Source: Linum tenue
Taxonomy: Eukaryota; Streptophyta; Magnoliopsida; Malpighiales; Linaceae
DNA length: 64,000 nt
Direction: 5' to 3'
Assembly (NCBI GenBank): GCA_946122785.1
Contig: CAMGYJ010000002.1
Location: 56,197,703 to 56,261,702 of the forward strand
Shown here: positions 1 through 12,199 of the stretch, one piece after another
Layout of the letters: each line of letters starts with the position of its first letter
Position numbering within the stretch: position 1 is the first letter of the stretch
The notes under the pieces: model-generated
The model's input: the letters and a program-made list of their open reading frames with translations, nothing else
Databases searched by the model: none
Told to the model about the DNA's origin: nothing
Program-made: the position numbers and the translations under genes

Positions 1-480
1 AGGGGCCACTGATTGATATAGACAAAAGGGAATCAATTTGGCCAAATTAAACTATCAAGTCTACTTCTCAGCAAGGGGTCCCCTACTGCACTTTTTTTCT
101 CATTGAATTATTGGTTGATTTGGATATTATATTTGTCAAACTTGTTATTTTAAGTTGATAAGCTCTTAAATACTATATATCATAATACATGTTAATTATT
201 ATGTTGTATTAGTACAAAATAATACGTTTGGATGGATTATAAGTACTAATATTGTTAATATAATATTTTCACTTTATATTTTTTATTTTACCTATTTTTA
301 CTTCTTAACCAATATGTATTTCATTTTGTTACCGGAAAAAGTATTTTTCTTTTCTTTGCAATTTCCGTTGGCAGACAGAGAGAGATCAGGTTGGTGTCAA
401 ATGTTTGGTCGATCTGTCACAAAGTGATTGATGATTTGTTGGCATAGCGTTGTGTGTGACGTACACTATATCTATATGCC
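1..480. other. AT-rich intergenic DNA
   Basis: No open frame, RNA gene or repeat with recognisable ends is visible in this AT-rich stretch. Confidence 0.5.
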
Positions 481-481
481 G

Positions 482-627
482 TGGCGGAGCTATGAGTTTT
501 ATCAAAATGCTAACTTAAATTGTGGTAATTGGAGGAGGGCCAAAACTTTAATGATTACTTTATTTTCTAAACTTATTACATAATTTTACATATATTTATC
601 CCCTTTAGTTTCAATCTAGCTCCGCCA
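482..627. mobile_element. Short MITE with GGCGGAGCTA inverted ends
   Basis: The left end reads TGGCGGAGCTA and the right end TAGCTCCGCCA, a perfect 11-bp terminal inverted repeat around about 125 bp of AT-rich DNA with no coding capacity. The superfamily is not assigned because no clear target-site duplication is visible. A related but decayed sequence appears upstream of the zinc-finger gene near 36010. Confidence 0.6.
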
Positions 628-1161
628 GCAACGCTTAGTCTACCATTATATATTATCTTGTCAAAACTTTACAAAAAGAGACCCAAAAGTCAGGCTTCTG
701 AGTTCTGAGGTTGAAATTGTACCATCAGTCCATCACCCTTCATAAACAAAGAATTGATAAAGTTGAAATTTTACAACCTTGAAGCTAGAATCTTGTTTCC
801 AGTTATATTTTTATGGACCACGTCTCTTAATATAGGAGACCATCACGATTTTAGTCAAACCATGCGGAACTCTACTCCAGAAAAGTCAGGGGGGAGACCC
901 GAGACTGTGCACGTGCAGAATGCTGATGAGGATTGAGGGCACTGAATACAAGTCTACGTAATGAAGGATAAATGCTTAAATCGATAGTGATTTTGCCTTT
1001 CCTTTTACATTATGGATTCATATGCAAAATGGTTAAGCTAACTCCAATAGAGTATCTATAAATGAGAAAAGTTGTCTTCAATGGGTATTTAACTATAGGG
1101 AGAGGCTGCAAATATGGGGAAAATCGGCAAAAGAATCAAAAAAGGGTTCACACATGCATAT
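628..1161. other. Intergenic DNA, no gene recognised
   Basis: Short open frames of 60-66 codons occur here, but none resembles a known family and none has a convincing promoter context. Confidence 0.4.
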
Positions 1162-2433
1162 GTCAGGCGTATACTATACGTAAGGTACTATTAGTGAGAT
1201 ATCTCTATTTTGATCATGAATTAAATCGAGTTTGGGGTATGATACTATATCCTAACCTTTAATGGATAAACCCTAGGCACCGATTTTCTAAACCCCAACC
1301 CAAAGTTTGATTTAATGAAAAACAAAAATTATCCGTTGAGATCGACCAGAGCTCATCTAAATACATATGACGGTTAGATCACCTGCTGGGGAATGGATCA
1401 GGTCAGTAACCTTATGGTGAGTAACCATGAGTAACCCGTCCACATCAGCATGACATCAGCATCCTCTCTCTCATGAAAAGCCTTTAATTTTTCCCTCTTT
1501 AATCTTTGACGGACGATTTCTGGCTCATTTTAAGTCGAAATTTAATTTTTTTTGCACAGTTAGATCAGATTAATTGTGCTCTTCAAAATGATATCCACTT
1601 TAATATATTTTTCGAACAAAAAAAATTGAGCCATTTTTTACCAGCCTATACCATATGGTATTGACTGGTATTGAAATAAAAGCATACCTATGTTTTGAAA
1701 AATGTACCATGGTGGTATGAACAAACCAATACTGTAGGATGGTTGAATACATGATAGTAGAAGTATATTAATTTTAATTCACGACTTTTAACATTGTATA
1801 CTACACAATACCACCCCGTACCAGGGTGGTATTGTATGGTATTGTGTGGTATTTTTTGGTCCTGTAATTTGTTCACCCAGAAATTTGTAGATCCAATAGA
1901 TCATGATGAACTCGTCCCTTCTGGGCAAACGTTTTCAAAAACGAATTAAAAACGAAGAAGATACCATACAATACCACCCCGTACCAGGTTGGTATTGTAT
2001 GGTATTGTGTGGTATTTTTTTGTCCTGTAATTTGTTCACCCAGAAATGTGTAGATCCAGTAGATCATGATGAACTCATCCCTGCTGTGCAAACGTTTTCA
2101 AAAACGAATTAAAAACGAAGAAGATACCATATGGTATGCAGTTGGTACCGAGAGGCCAGAATTTTTTTTTCCTAAAAAAATATTGAAAATTGATCTCATT
2201 TTGTAGAGCACGGTGAACTCGTTCCATCTGTGCAAAAAAAATTAAAATCTGAGTTAAAACGAAAAAGATATGAGTCAATTAAGAAAGCTAGTGAAAATAA
2301 AAATAGCCTTTAATTCTCCATCCTTAGATCTGGATTTTCTAGATGAAGGGTCCAGATTTGGTTATTGATAGGTGCATAACCCATGGTTATGCACCCTATC
2401 TTGAGACCACCTGCTGTATAATATACGCCTGAC
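1162..2433. mobile_element. Non-autonomous inverted-repeat element rich in palindromes
   Basis: The left end GTCAGGCGTATACTATAC is matched in inverted orientation at the right end (ATAATATACGCCTGAC), about 25 bp with a few mismatches. No clean target-site duplication is seen, so the superfamily stays open. The interior has no coding capacity. It contains repeated palindromic blocks built on TACCATATGGTA and on GGTATTGTATGG with its complement, and a tandem duplication. A further pair of related sequences, near 1560 and 2240, are in inverted orientation, as in foldback-type elements. Confidence 0.5.
1828..2133. repeat. Tandem duplication, period about 163 bp
   Basis: Two adjacent copies start at 1828 and 1991. 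Both run from GGTATTGTATGGTATTGTG through a segment containing TAGATCATGATGAACTC to GAAGAAGATACCAT, with scattered differences. Short open frames here come from this repeat and are not genes. Confidence 0.75.
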
Positions 2434-3546
2434 GTACATCAGTAATTAAAAAAATAGAAAAGTGTTCAGCGATCAGGAAGGGAAGCGAACCACGCATGCC
2501 TTTTTTTAAATAAGATGTAAAAGTAATGATGAGTTTAATTATTGGTTAAATTTGGGGTTAAGGATAGAACTAATGGCTGTTTTAAGATGATAAAAGTAAT
2601 GGTTGTTTTAATGGTGGGTTAATTGTGAAAATAATTGTTAATTGTGAAATTTGGTATTAATTTGATGTCTTCAAAATATTTAAAATTATATTTATTTAAT
2701 AAAATGACTTAAATTGAATTCATTCAATTTCAAATTTATGTTTATCATCTTGAAATTGTGTGTAAACAAAAACTAGACCGATGTAAGAATGAAAAATATA
2801 TTATTGAAATGTAAATGCGTTCTTGAATTACAAAACAAATTGACACCAACTACAACGTTAATTGAACTCCTTCAGCTTTATCATTTGCAAGTGTTGTTGT
2901 GTAAACCCAAATTAGCTCAATCATTTTTTTGCCAAAAAAAATTATCTCGGAATTTGAAAAAATTCTATCAAAAAATTTGTATTTAAAAATGATGACGAAC
3001 TATATACAAATAAACATGAACAAATTATATTAAGATGATCATAAGTGCATTTTTAAGTAAAGAAAACTAGAAAAAAGGAAGATCCCCAAATTTAGAAATG
3101 GTATCATTAGAGCAAAAATAATGTAAATGAAGACAATCCCCAAATTGAGGGATGAATGTCTCCAAATTTGGGGACTAGCATTGAAGTTGAGGGACGGTAC
3201 GTATTAGTAGCGATATACTATTATACTGTTAGTAGTAATCCTAGTGATTGTGTGGTCAATAACAATAAAAAAATGATTATGCGCGAAATTCATTTAGAAT
3301 TTACTTGTATCCTTTAGGATTTGTTAGAGATTGGGGCTATGGTACTACATGAATTAATTAGTTATAGTTATTATATTAATTAAATTAATGTAACATTTAA
3401 AATTTTAAATTTGAGGATTAACAACTACTTTTATAATAAAATAAGGTAACATAGTATGATTAGTGCGTCATAGAATAAATCATTAGTTACAAAATAATCA
3501 ATCACGACGTCATTGATGGTCAATACTAGTTAGTACTAAGTACTAA
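2434..3546. other. AT-rich intergenic DNA
   Basis: No gene is recognised. The sequence is strongly AT-rich with stop codons in every frame, and ends at the target site of the copia element. Confidence 0.5.
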
Positions 3547-3551
3547 CTAAC

Positions 3552-3828
3552 TGTTATGAAACTAATGGAAAATACAAACAACTACAAGAGAAGATTAGAG
3601 AGGGAAATACACAAGAGAAGAGAGGGGAAGAGTTCTTCTTATTCATTCTCCACTTTTGATACAATAATATGCTCTATTTATAGGCACACTTTGGTAACCA
3701 CTACATCCTTATATCAATGCATATGAATGAGAGATAATAATGTAGGAATAGGGGTTACATGTAACTCCTAAGTGAGCATCTAATGTGGTAATGGCAATGG
3801 TCATCCATATATCAATATTTACATAATA
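3552..3828 (-). repeat. 3' LTR of the copia element
   Basis: This 277-bp LTR is the 3' copy when read on the minus strand and reads base for base like 8210-8486. It has a TATA-like box on the minus strand (CCTATAAATAGAGC). Its ends are TATTATG and CATAACA, so the expected TG is TA at one end. Confidence 0.92.
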
Positions 3829-4649
3829 CTCCCCCTTGGATGACCACTAGATTGCATTACGCTATCTCATACTGCCTCATTAAAAACCTTACCAGGAAAA
3901 CCCATTGGGAAAAACCATGGTTAAGGGAAAAAGAGTGCAGTGCGTATATGCTCCCCCTCATGACCACATCACTTCAGATTATTGAGTTGGTGAACTCAAA
4001 TTTCACGAACAACTTTTAGAAAGATTGTTGTCGGGAGTGAGTTGGTGAACAATCTTCTAGATTGTCAATTTGATGCATGATCTTTAGATTTTCTTCATAC
4101 ATGATCGTCAGGATCATTTCCTTTGAAAATAGTTCATAACCACAAGTCCTTTAGATATGGTGGATCACAAAGTGTAACGAAATACATTCAGGACTTGTCT
4201 ATTATAGTTTGTTTTGTTTCTATATATAACAGTTATATCACCATATGTATGAGATAGTTCGTCTCCGATCAACCAATATGAGGATCAAATGGTATTATAG
4301 GATATGAATATATAGTTCACCAAATATCTCTTTGATAATACCATAATAGAACAATCGCACATATTGTTCCCGGAGGTAACTAAGTATTTTCCAACGTTCC
4401 AACGAGGGAAACATTGTATCTTGCTAATATTATCAACACCAAAATGATAGTTTATATGGTGCTTGGCTAGCAAGGTGCATTGGTGCTCTGATGCATCAAC
4501 ATATGGTACTTCAGGACCTAATGTTTTACTTCTTTCTTGATTTCATAATGGATCTTTGGTCACTTCTAGTGATCTTAGGATCCTAATGTTATTTGATGAA
4601 CACAATTCGTTCATGCAAAATTACTTTCCCACTTTTTCAACATTACCTT

Positions 4650-4775
4650 CCTTGCCCATAAAAAGAATCTTAAATCCTTCAATTTAACTTATGTCTCTAA
4701 GCAATCAACATCTTTAGGAAGCTCTTCAGGAGCTCCAATAATACTCATATCATCAACATAATATGCGATCGTCAC
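4650..4775 (-). pseudogene. Copia reverse transcriptase fragment
   Basis: On the minus strand the frame reads YVDDMSIIGAPEELP, the conserved copia RT motif with the catalytic DD pair, followed by a stop and then by LKDLRFFLW, which resembles the usual copia KDLG-FLG segment. Downstream the frame is lost. This supports assignment to Ty1/copia and shows the copy cannot encode RT. Confidence 0.85.
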
Positions 4776-6059
4776 AAAAAAAACTTGACTAAAACAAATT
4801 GAAGCAAGCAATTCTTTCATATCAAGAAAGATATTAACAAAACACACATCATAGAAACATATGAACTAGACAAAGCACACTCATAAAAAACAACTCATAC
4901 TTTAAAGTAAATCACAACTCATAAATCAAGAATTTAAAATCCTTGAAGCACATACATACAACACAACTATATATGCACAATGCAAATGCTCTAATGACTC
5001 TATCCGGATTTAACCTTTTAAGGTCCATTCACCCTACTGTTGTAGCTGTTCACTTAGACGAGTATTTCGCATTCGTCTATATTTTCTCAACCCATACAGG
5101 GAATATTCTTAGTCTATCGATATATGTTCTCGAGAACTTTACTTGTTTACTTCAGGTAAATTAATCCTTCTAGGAGTAATTAATCCTTCTGGGAGTTTCA
5201 AATATATATATAACATATTCAGGGAATTCAAACAAATAGGCTATCACAACAATTTTCAAACATTGATTTGCAAAAGTAGTTGCATCCACCACAGGGGAGT
5301 ATAACTCCTCCTAAACAATGATAGGTCTCTTCGAGAAACCCATTGCAAAACATTATGTGATATATCTCAGAATTTCATACTTTCCAATAGCACAAAAATT
5401 TGTTTGTATCCCGCTATTTTTGCCCTTTTTTAGGGGTAAGGACTTCTGGTCCTTAAACTTTATGCTCCTTGAGCAAGTTTCATGATTTCTTTCTATATTG
5501 GCCAATAACATTATCATTCGCATGCATCAATAGAGTTTTACTCTTGATCCTCACTTGTACATATCATATTCAGTACTGAAGTACAACAAACAAATTTCAT
5601 CGACAATGATATCATTACGGTCCCAGTATTGTAGTCTAATATGTTTTTGAGATCTCTTCACTTTCATAACTTTCAGAGACATGTGTTCTTCTGGAACTAA
5701 AATTATACTTAATTCTTGGTTACTCTTCTTGAGTTTTCATGTCCTCGAGTTGACCATTCTAATCACAACTCCTTTTTTTTCTCGAGGATGTTTATCGTTG
5801 GAACCGATTGGTCTATCACGCTTCATGCGCTCTTTTAGACACATTTTTTTATATTAGAGTATCCAACAAGGATATCAATTTTGGTTGGAGCATTCACAGC
5901 TAGTATATATGACTTGGACACTTTGTGTGGTCAGTAAAGATATTTGATAGTTGGTAATGATAATTCATCTTATGAACTTCAGGTTCATGTTTCTTAATTT
6001 GAGGATCAAAACTAGATAATGATAACTCATTCCAACTCATCTCTTTGTCTAGCTATTTT

Positions 6060-6200
6060 TTTTCTCTCCCCCTTAATGTTGAAAAGTAATCCATCAAAAC
6101 AATAATTTCGCAAACAAATTTCCCATTCGGGATTCATACCCAACACAAATTCTCAATTTCCAACGAGAATCAACTTAAGATACTGTGGTGGAGCAATTGG
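6060..6200 (-). pseudogene. Copia integrase C-terminal fragment
   Basis: On the minus strand RICVGYESRMGNLFAKL can be read, resembling the GIYVGYESP...TGDLF segment after the integrase core of plant copia elements, followed by remnants of the FPxLGGE motif. Stops interrupt it. Its position between Gag and RT remnants fits copia gene order. Confidence 0.65.
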
Positions 6201-7657
6201 GATGTATGCGGCACACTCTGATATTCTCATATGAGAAATGTTAGGTTTCTGACCAAACCATTTGTAAAAGGGGGGAACTTATGATAACTTGTTGGTTAGA
6301 TGTGAACCAATACTATCACTTGCCAGCTAGCATGTCCTCGACAAGAGACCAGAAGGTTTGGTGTGTTCTCTTAAGCAAAGTGATGTTTGATTGGATAACC
6401 ATCAAAATGTATTCATAGTGAGGCAATTAATCTCGCAAACATCGGGTTGCGATTAGATAAAATACATGTGATCATCCATTTGATGCAAGAACCCATAAAA
6501 TTCACAAATGATCCACATGACTGATGTATTGTTCTGCATACACGTCCATAAAATCTCAAGAGATTTGCCAACTCTTATATGATCAATTGTTCTATTCTCC
6601 TTGAGAACAAACATGACATAATAACTCTTTTAGTTGAAGAGTTCTTTGACTTCTCATATGACGTTCTCATGAATTCTCAAAGAACTTTTTTTCGCATCAA
6701 GATCCAGGATGGTCTAACCGGACCAACCAATTATCAAGTTATCAAATCTTGTAAACTTCTGGTTTACACTTTTATGTGTACTGATTGTACTAATATACAT
6801 GTAGTACATATTTGTGATGCAAATATTAGTTTCACTATTTTCTTGATAAGATATTCATTTTACGAATATCCTTTTAATTGGGTAATGCATCATCACTAGG
6901 TAGTTTGGTTCCTTCAAGCCACAAAATTAGCTCCTTTAAAGTTTTATCATATTTTGTACCATATTCCACCCTTCCGGGGACTTATGACTTGATGCACTCT
7001 TAGTAAACACAAATTCATAGTGAATATCATCACAAATTGTTATCACGAGTACATAATTTAGTTACTTCAAGTAACCAAACATAAGCTCTTCGAAAGCTTT
7101 TTCTTATTTATGTACTCTACCATATAGTTTATATGGAATTTTTCTAGTACTCATACTTTATAAAAACATAATAAAAGTAATAAATGAGAATATTTCAAAC
7201 TTAAGATAAAATTGATGAATTTATCAAGTTAATTGTTCTAGATAAAGGTTATAAAAACATTATGCATGAAAAATAACGTCACAATAAAACATAAAAGAAA
7301 TAAGAATCATAATACTACAATTATGAAAATTAAATAAGATTTATTTGGAACAATACCATCACTAACTAGATGATTTTAAATTTATATATGCGTTTCATTA
7401 TACATTATAATGTACAACAGGTACATTAAGTTATCATGACTTTGATAATGCAATTATGGTGTCATCCTTATTTATAATTCTCATTTATCTTCTCTTTTCT
7501 CACTTCTGGTGAAAAGATCCATACAATACATTTACCATATATATAATTATGTTTATAGTTTCATTCACTTGGGGGAATAGATTATTTCATTCACTTCTGG
7601 GAATGAAAATGTCTCAAGTGCAATATCATTTTCATATTTAATGGAGAATATACCAAC

Positions 7658-7969
7658 TTATAATACAAAAAAATATGTTCCATAATATTGATATTGCATC
7701 AGCATATTTGAATTTGCTCTTCCCTTTGATTCTTGATAGAATAAAGTCTTTTGCGAACAACGGGTAGGAGACAAACACACTTTTCCATTACAATGGTAAC
7801 ATACAGAACCAATATTCTTATTACCATGTCCTTTTCTTTCTTTGCCCTTGAATTCTTCAATTTCCACTTCTGGGGAATATATGGGCTCTTGGAACTTGCA
7901 TTTTCTACATATCAATGTATGATGGATAAGAATAGGATAACACTGAGAACTGAGAAAGTAACTCATCAC
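7658..7969 (-). pseudogene. Copia Gag remnant with degraded zinc knuckle
   Basis: A 103-codon minus-strand frame contains a basic stretch (KGKERKGHGNKN) followed by CYHCNGKVCLSPTRC, a decayed form of the CCHC knuckle of copia Gag. The histidine spacing is lost, so it would not fold as a normal knuckle. It lies near the upstream LTR in the element's orientation, as expected for gag. Confidence 0.65.
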
Positions 7970-8209
7970 TTATATTACTTTTCTTGTTAATCCAAATAGA
8001 TTGACGTGATAAAATATCAATGGATACGAGAAGTAGCACCCATCTTGATATATTGGAATGAGATAAGCTCAACACAAATAAGACAATAAGTTAAGAAAGG
8101 ATCTAAGAATTACATACCTTGATCATATTGTGATCTTACTCCAATATCTTAGATTATGTCGAGAGTCTTTGAGCAATGATAATTTTGGCAGAGCTTCGTG
8201 CTGATAACG

Positions 8210-8486
8210 TGTTATGAAACTAATGGAAAATACAAACAACTACAAGAGAAGATTAGAGAGGGAAATACACAAGAGAAGAGAGGGGAAGAGTTCTTCTTAT
8301 TCATTCTCCACTTTTGATACAATAATATGCTCTATTTATAGGCACACTTTGGTAACCACTACATCCTTATATCAATGCATATGAATGAGAGATAATAATG
8401 TAGGAATAGGGGTTACATGTAACTCCTAAGTGAGCATCTAATGTGGTAATGGCAATGGTCATCCATATATCAATATTTACATAATA
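8210..8486 (-). repeat. 5' LTR of the copia element
   Basis: This 277-bp LTR is the 5' copy on the minus strand. No difference from 3552-3828 was seen on reading. It is followed on the plus-strand right side by the duplicated target CTAAC and abuts the primer-binding-site-like sequence internally. Confidence 0.92.
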
Positions 8487-8491
8487 CTAAC

Positions 8492-11040
8492 CACGTTGAT
8501 TAATCATACGGTAATCTTCATGACCAGTTCGTTGTGATCCGAAGATCAATCTGTAAGGAATAGTAATATGCAGATGTTAGTGTTACGGAATTCCCCACCG
8601 GAATACCTATAATAACAACATGGTCATTGAGCCTTTCGAGGTCGCTGACGCTGAGTATCACTAGAAATAATACACCAACAGGAGGGAGTTCACGAAGAGA
8701 TGAGCTCTTCAAGGTTTCCAAGCGTTCGGATATTTTTGCCGCCGATATGTTTGAACGTCTTCGTGTCATGCACATGAATACTGACTCGCCTATTTAAGGA
8801 TAATTCTCCCTCCGGTTGTCAACGATTTTTTAATAGCATTTTGTACCCTCTACTCTATTTATAGGTGTCAAAATAGCACCTGATCCGAGTAACCCGCCTG
8901 ATCAACCCGACCCGCAATCCGAATTGATTAAAAGTCAATGACCCGTAACCCGCCCGACCCGTAACCCGATTGACCCTCAACCCGTTCAACCCGCAACCCT
9001 GTTGACCCGTAACCCGATTAAACCCGAACCGATTGACCCTCAGTTTTTATGTTTCTTGACGTGGAAAATTTGGTCTTTCTCTCTCTAAATACTGACTTGA
9101 TCGTTGGAGAGTGTTTGCGGGCCACGCCCCGGACCTTTTTTACAGTGAACGCAGCACCCACATATCAAGGAATGGCGGTATTCTCCAAGGTCTTCACAAA
9201 CCCGCCTGGCACTTTCTAGGCGTAAACAATAACCCAATTATTTTGCCCCAGATTAATTAAATTAAGAACGAAACCCCTAAACTAATCTAGAGATCGTCGG
9301 TCTCCCCTACAGTTTTCGCTGGCGCTCGACTCAGCGGCAGAACATGCTACCGGCATCTCCTCGCCGGCGGCTGGAGTAGAGACGACCAGCTTCACGGATT
9401 CTCCCCAGTCGACTTCGGCATATGCTAGACACCATTTGAGGCCATCTCACCGTTGCGCTCTCCCCGCTCACCATCACCGGGATCTCCATTCCGAGATCGC
9501 CACGAGCAACGAGGTGGAAGGATCCGTCTCACCCGGTCGTTTCTGCTCCCGTCACCGGCGAGAAGAAGTCTGGAGCTGCCGCGGGATTAAACGGAGGGGA
9601 AGTCTCCATGGGAAGTTGTAGGAGTCGGGCAGTTTGAGGAAGACGAAACGATTTCGGTCGATTGAGGGGATTAGTTTAGAGATTTGTTTTAATATTTAAT
9701 TGATTAGATATAGAAAATAATTAAAACAAAATTATCCGCAGATAAATGGCAATTTGGTCATTTTCTAACTTATTTAATGATCACCTAACATATAATTCGA
9801 CGGAAGGATATATTCGTTACGGTTTAATATTAAAAAGGTATATTCGTACAAAAATCTAGTAGAGACGTTTGCTAATTTAGTATAGTAAAGAAGTACAAAA
9901 TACTATTAATCATCCTACTTTTCTCTCCGCCGGAACAACAACTCAACAATCAGTCAACAAATTGTTAAATAAAAATTGGGAGTATTCTTTAAGCGTCCTA
10001 TTATGTTCTGTTCTGGAACAACTTAGAAACATCTTCCAATTAAAAGCAATAATCTCAAATCAGAGTCTAAATTATATTAAAAAAAAATCCGCTCCACTTC
10101 AATCATAAAACTTCGACCTTTGTTCTCAAAAGTTATTTGGGATTGGCAGGCACTACAAAAGGGTTTATGCCAGTGGTTTTTAATTGTCTAAAGTAAGCGT
10201 AAGACCCCTGCTACACCTACACATGCACCGGTTAATTATTTGTGGTAGGTGAAATGAGAATTTTCAAACTATCACTTACTTATGTTTGAGTGTCAAATAA
10301 TAATAATAATAATAATCAACGGAATTTGAACTTTAAATATATAAATAAACGAAAATCTTAAGTACCAAATAAATTGGTACATAGCATTGAAATTTAAATA
10401 TATAAACAAAAAATAAGGTATAAACTGAATTTGTATCATAATGTTAAAAATGTATATATGCAAATTGAATTTGTATCATAAGGTTATTTAAGTTACATGT
10501 TCGATTTGTACCACTAAAAAGTTTATAATAAAGTATTTATGTACTAAGTGGATACCATAACATTAGATATGCAAGCTCAGTTTGTATCATAAGAAGAAGA
10601 AAAATTTCAAACCAAAACACAATTATGATGATGAACATAGGGACATAACTTTTAATATATTCGGTATGATATAAGAAAATGTACGAGTACAATTTGAATT
10701 TGTACCATAAGGTTACTTAAGTCACATGTGTCTGTACCACTAAAAAAAGCATACCAAAATATATAGAGATATAAACTGATCTTTTGTATGTACCATAATA
10801 TTTTTTTTTCTTAAACGAAAGGATGATGCTCATAAACATAATAATATAGCTCCGAACATATATCGGTATTAAGATATAAGAAAAGAACGGTGAACTGAAC
10901 TCATGAAATGAATCAAATAAAGGAACAAATACAATCTGAAACACACATCCCAATCGATCTCCTGGGCATTTGGTAGCACAGCCAAAGCAAAGATGGAAGT
11001 GGAACAACTAGCATCTCTTCCGGCAGGAGTTGCGCCCCGG
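8492..11040. other. Repeat-derived intergenic DNA downstream of the ERF gene
   Basis: No intact gene is recognised. 8870-9050 is a degenerate run of ACCCGACCCGNAACCCG-type units, as found near the ends of some non-autonomous hAT elements, but no paired end was located. 9290-9640 is GC-rich with a 61-codon frame of no recognisable family. A (TAA)n microsatellite lies at about 10297-10316. Further on lie the diverged duplicates listed separately. Confidence 0.4.
10455..10800. repeat. Diverged duplicated block, period about 230 bp
   Basis: The segment AATTTGTATCATAAGGTTAT near 10465 recurs near 10697 as AATTTGTACCATAAGGTTAC, and both are followed by similar ACATGTT/ACATGTG and TGTACCACTAAAAA sequences. 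This suggests an old tandem duplication. It has no coding content. Confidence 0.5.
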
Positions 11041-11216
11041 AGGGTCTTCTATTTTTATTTATTTATTTATGTACACATATGAAGGTGGCAAACTATCCTA
11101 CGTCATCCGACCGAAGCTCTGCCACGTGTTCGTTCCAGGCCGGCACCGGATGATCCGCGCTCACGTTTTTGCTAAATTCTTGGTTGGGGGAAAATTTTAA
11201 TTTTTCCTCCATCGCA

Positions 11217-12077
11217 TCACACCGCCATCAGGCGGGAAAACGTATAGGGCGATAACGGCGACAACGGCGGGACGCTAAATATCCCCTTGGCTTCCCCGTC
11301 CCAGAACTCCTTCCAGCTCGACGGCGTTAACGGCACCGGTTCCCCACCCTGCCCCACCGCCGCCGGCGAAGACTCGTTCTCCGCCTTCACCGCTTTTAAA
11401 CTCCCCTCGCCACCATCCTGCAGCAGGACTTCCCCAATCCTCCTCTTCCTAATCCCGCCGCCGCAGCAGTCGCTCGATTCCGGCGGCGCCTGGAAAGAAG
11501 AGTCGTCGGAATTCCTGCCGGCCTCGAGGGGGAAATTGAGGATGGCCCTGCTGCCGCGGAGGCGGAAGGCGGCGCTGTCGTAGGCCTTGGCGGCCTCGAC
11601 GGCGGTGTCGAACGTCCCCAGCCAGACCCTGGCCCCCTTCTTGGTGGGATCCCGAATCTCGGCGGCGTATTTCCCCCACGGCCTCCGCCGAACCCCTCTG
11701 TAGTGCTTTTCGTCGGAAGCAGAGGAATTGGCGAGATCCGAGTGAAGGTGGATCCGGGCCGGGTCGTGGGCCGGAGCTGGGCCTGGGATCTTGGGGATTG
11801 AGATGTTGGACATGGGCGGCTTCCTCTGGCTCAGAGTGCTGCTGCAGCTGGAAGAAGGAGAGTGAGACAGAGAAACAGAGGGAGCCTGCAGCTTGCTGCT
11901 GCTGTTATTGCTCAGCTGGGGGGTTTCTTGCTCTGTTTTGACAGTAGTAGTTGAATTCAAAGGGGTTAGGTGGTGTTGGAAGTGGGAGATGAAGGAATCC
12001 ATGGAAGGGAAGTCGGTGAGGAGCTGTTGCCTGATGAAATCCAGAGTCCAAGCTTCTTGGTCTGCAGGGGACGCCAT
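11217..12077 (-). CDS. AP2/ERF transcription factor, group IX (ERF5/ERF104-like)
   Basis: Encodes 286 residues, intronless. A single AP2/ERF domain lies at about residues 124-183, starting [20 protein letters not shown]. It carries the [10 protein letters not shown] core, the WLGTF motif, and the Ala/Asp pair typical of ERF-subfamily proteins, which bind GCC-box promoters in the nucleus. The N-terminus ([16 protein letters not shown]) resembles the conserved DFI-QHLLTDF motif of group IX members. The C-terminus holds [10 protein letters not shown] and PPLSPLSP, similar to the group IX motif regarded as a MAP-kinase target. Serine-rich linkers fill the rest. Family members activate defence and ethylene/jasmonate responses; that role is inferred here. 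The start at 12077 is chosen because the frame continues upstream only through the promoter, where a TATA box lies at 12184-12191. The gene is very GC-rich compared with its surroundings. Confidence 0.95.
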   Translation of the reverse strand: MASPADQEAWTLDFIRQQLLTDFPSMDSFISHFQHHLTPLNSTTTVKTEQETPQLSNNSSSKLQAPSVSLSHSPSSSCSSTLSQRKPPMSNISIPKIPGPAPAHDPARIHLHSDLANSSASDEKHYRGVRRRPWGKYAAEIRDPTKKGARVWLGTFDTAVEAAKAYDSAAFRLRGSRAILNFPLEAGRNSDDSSFQAPPESSDCCGGGIRKRRIGEVLLQDGGEGSLKAVKAENESSPAAVGQGGEPVPLTPSSWKEFWDGEAKGIFSVPPLSPLSPYTFSRLMAV

Positions 12078-12183
12078 CTTGATTTGATTTGATTTGTTGT
12101 TTTCAACAGTGTTGAGAAAACTCTCAAGGGTTGGGAAGGTTTTTCTGAGTGGAAAAATTAAGGAGGGAGTGGAGTGTTGAAAG

Positions 12184-12191
12184 TTTATATA
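12184..12191 (-). promoter_or_regulatory. TATA box of the ERF gene
   Basis: TATATAAA on the minus strand lies 107 bp before the ATG at 12077, predicting a short leader of roughly 75-80 nt. It also rules out the in-frame ATG at 12266 as a start, since that ATG lies upstream of the promoter. Confidence 0.75.
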
Positions 12192-12199
12192 AAGAGAGG

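Larger units (their letters stand above)
3552..8486 (-). mobile_element. Complete Ty1/copia LTR retrotransposon with decayed pol
   Basis: Two 277-bp direct repeats (3552-3828 and 8210-8486) bound a 4.4 kb interior and are flanked by the 5-bp duplication CTAAC (3547-3551 and 8487-8491). The element reads on the minus strand. A primer-binding-site-like CGTTATCAGCACGA follows the upstream LTR just below 8210, and a polypurine tract (AAGGGGGAG on the minus strand) abuts the other LTR at 3829-3837. Remnants occur in copia order: a Gag knuckle region near 7.7-7.9 kb, an integrase C-terminal piece near 6.07-6.2 kb, and an RT piece with YVDDM at 4746-4760. All are broken by stops and frameshifts. The LTRs read as identical, so insertion was recent and its proteins were probably supplied in trans. 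Confidence 0.92.
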
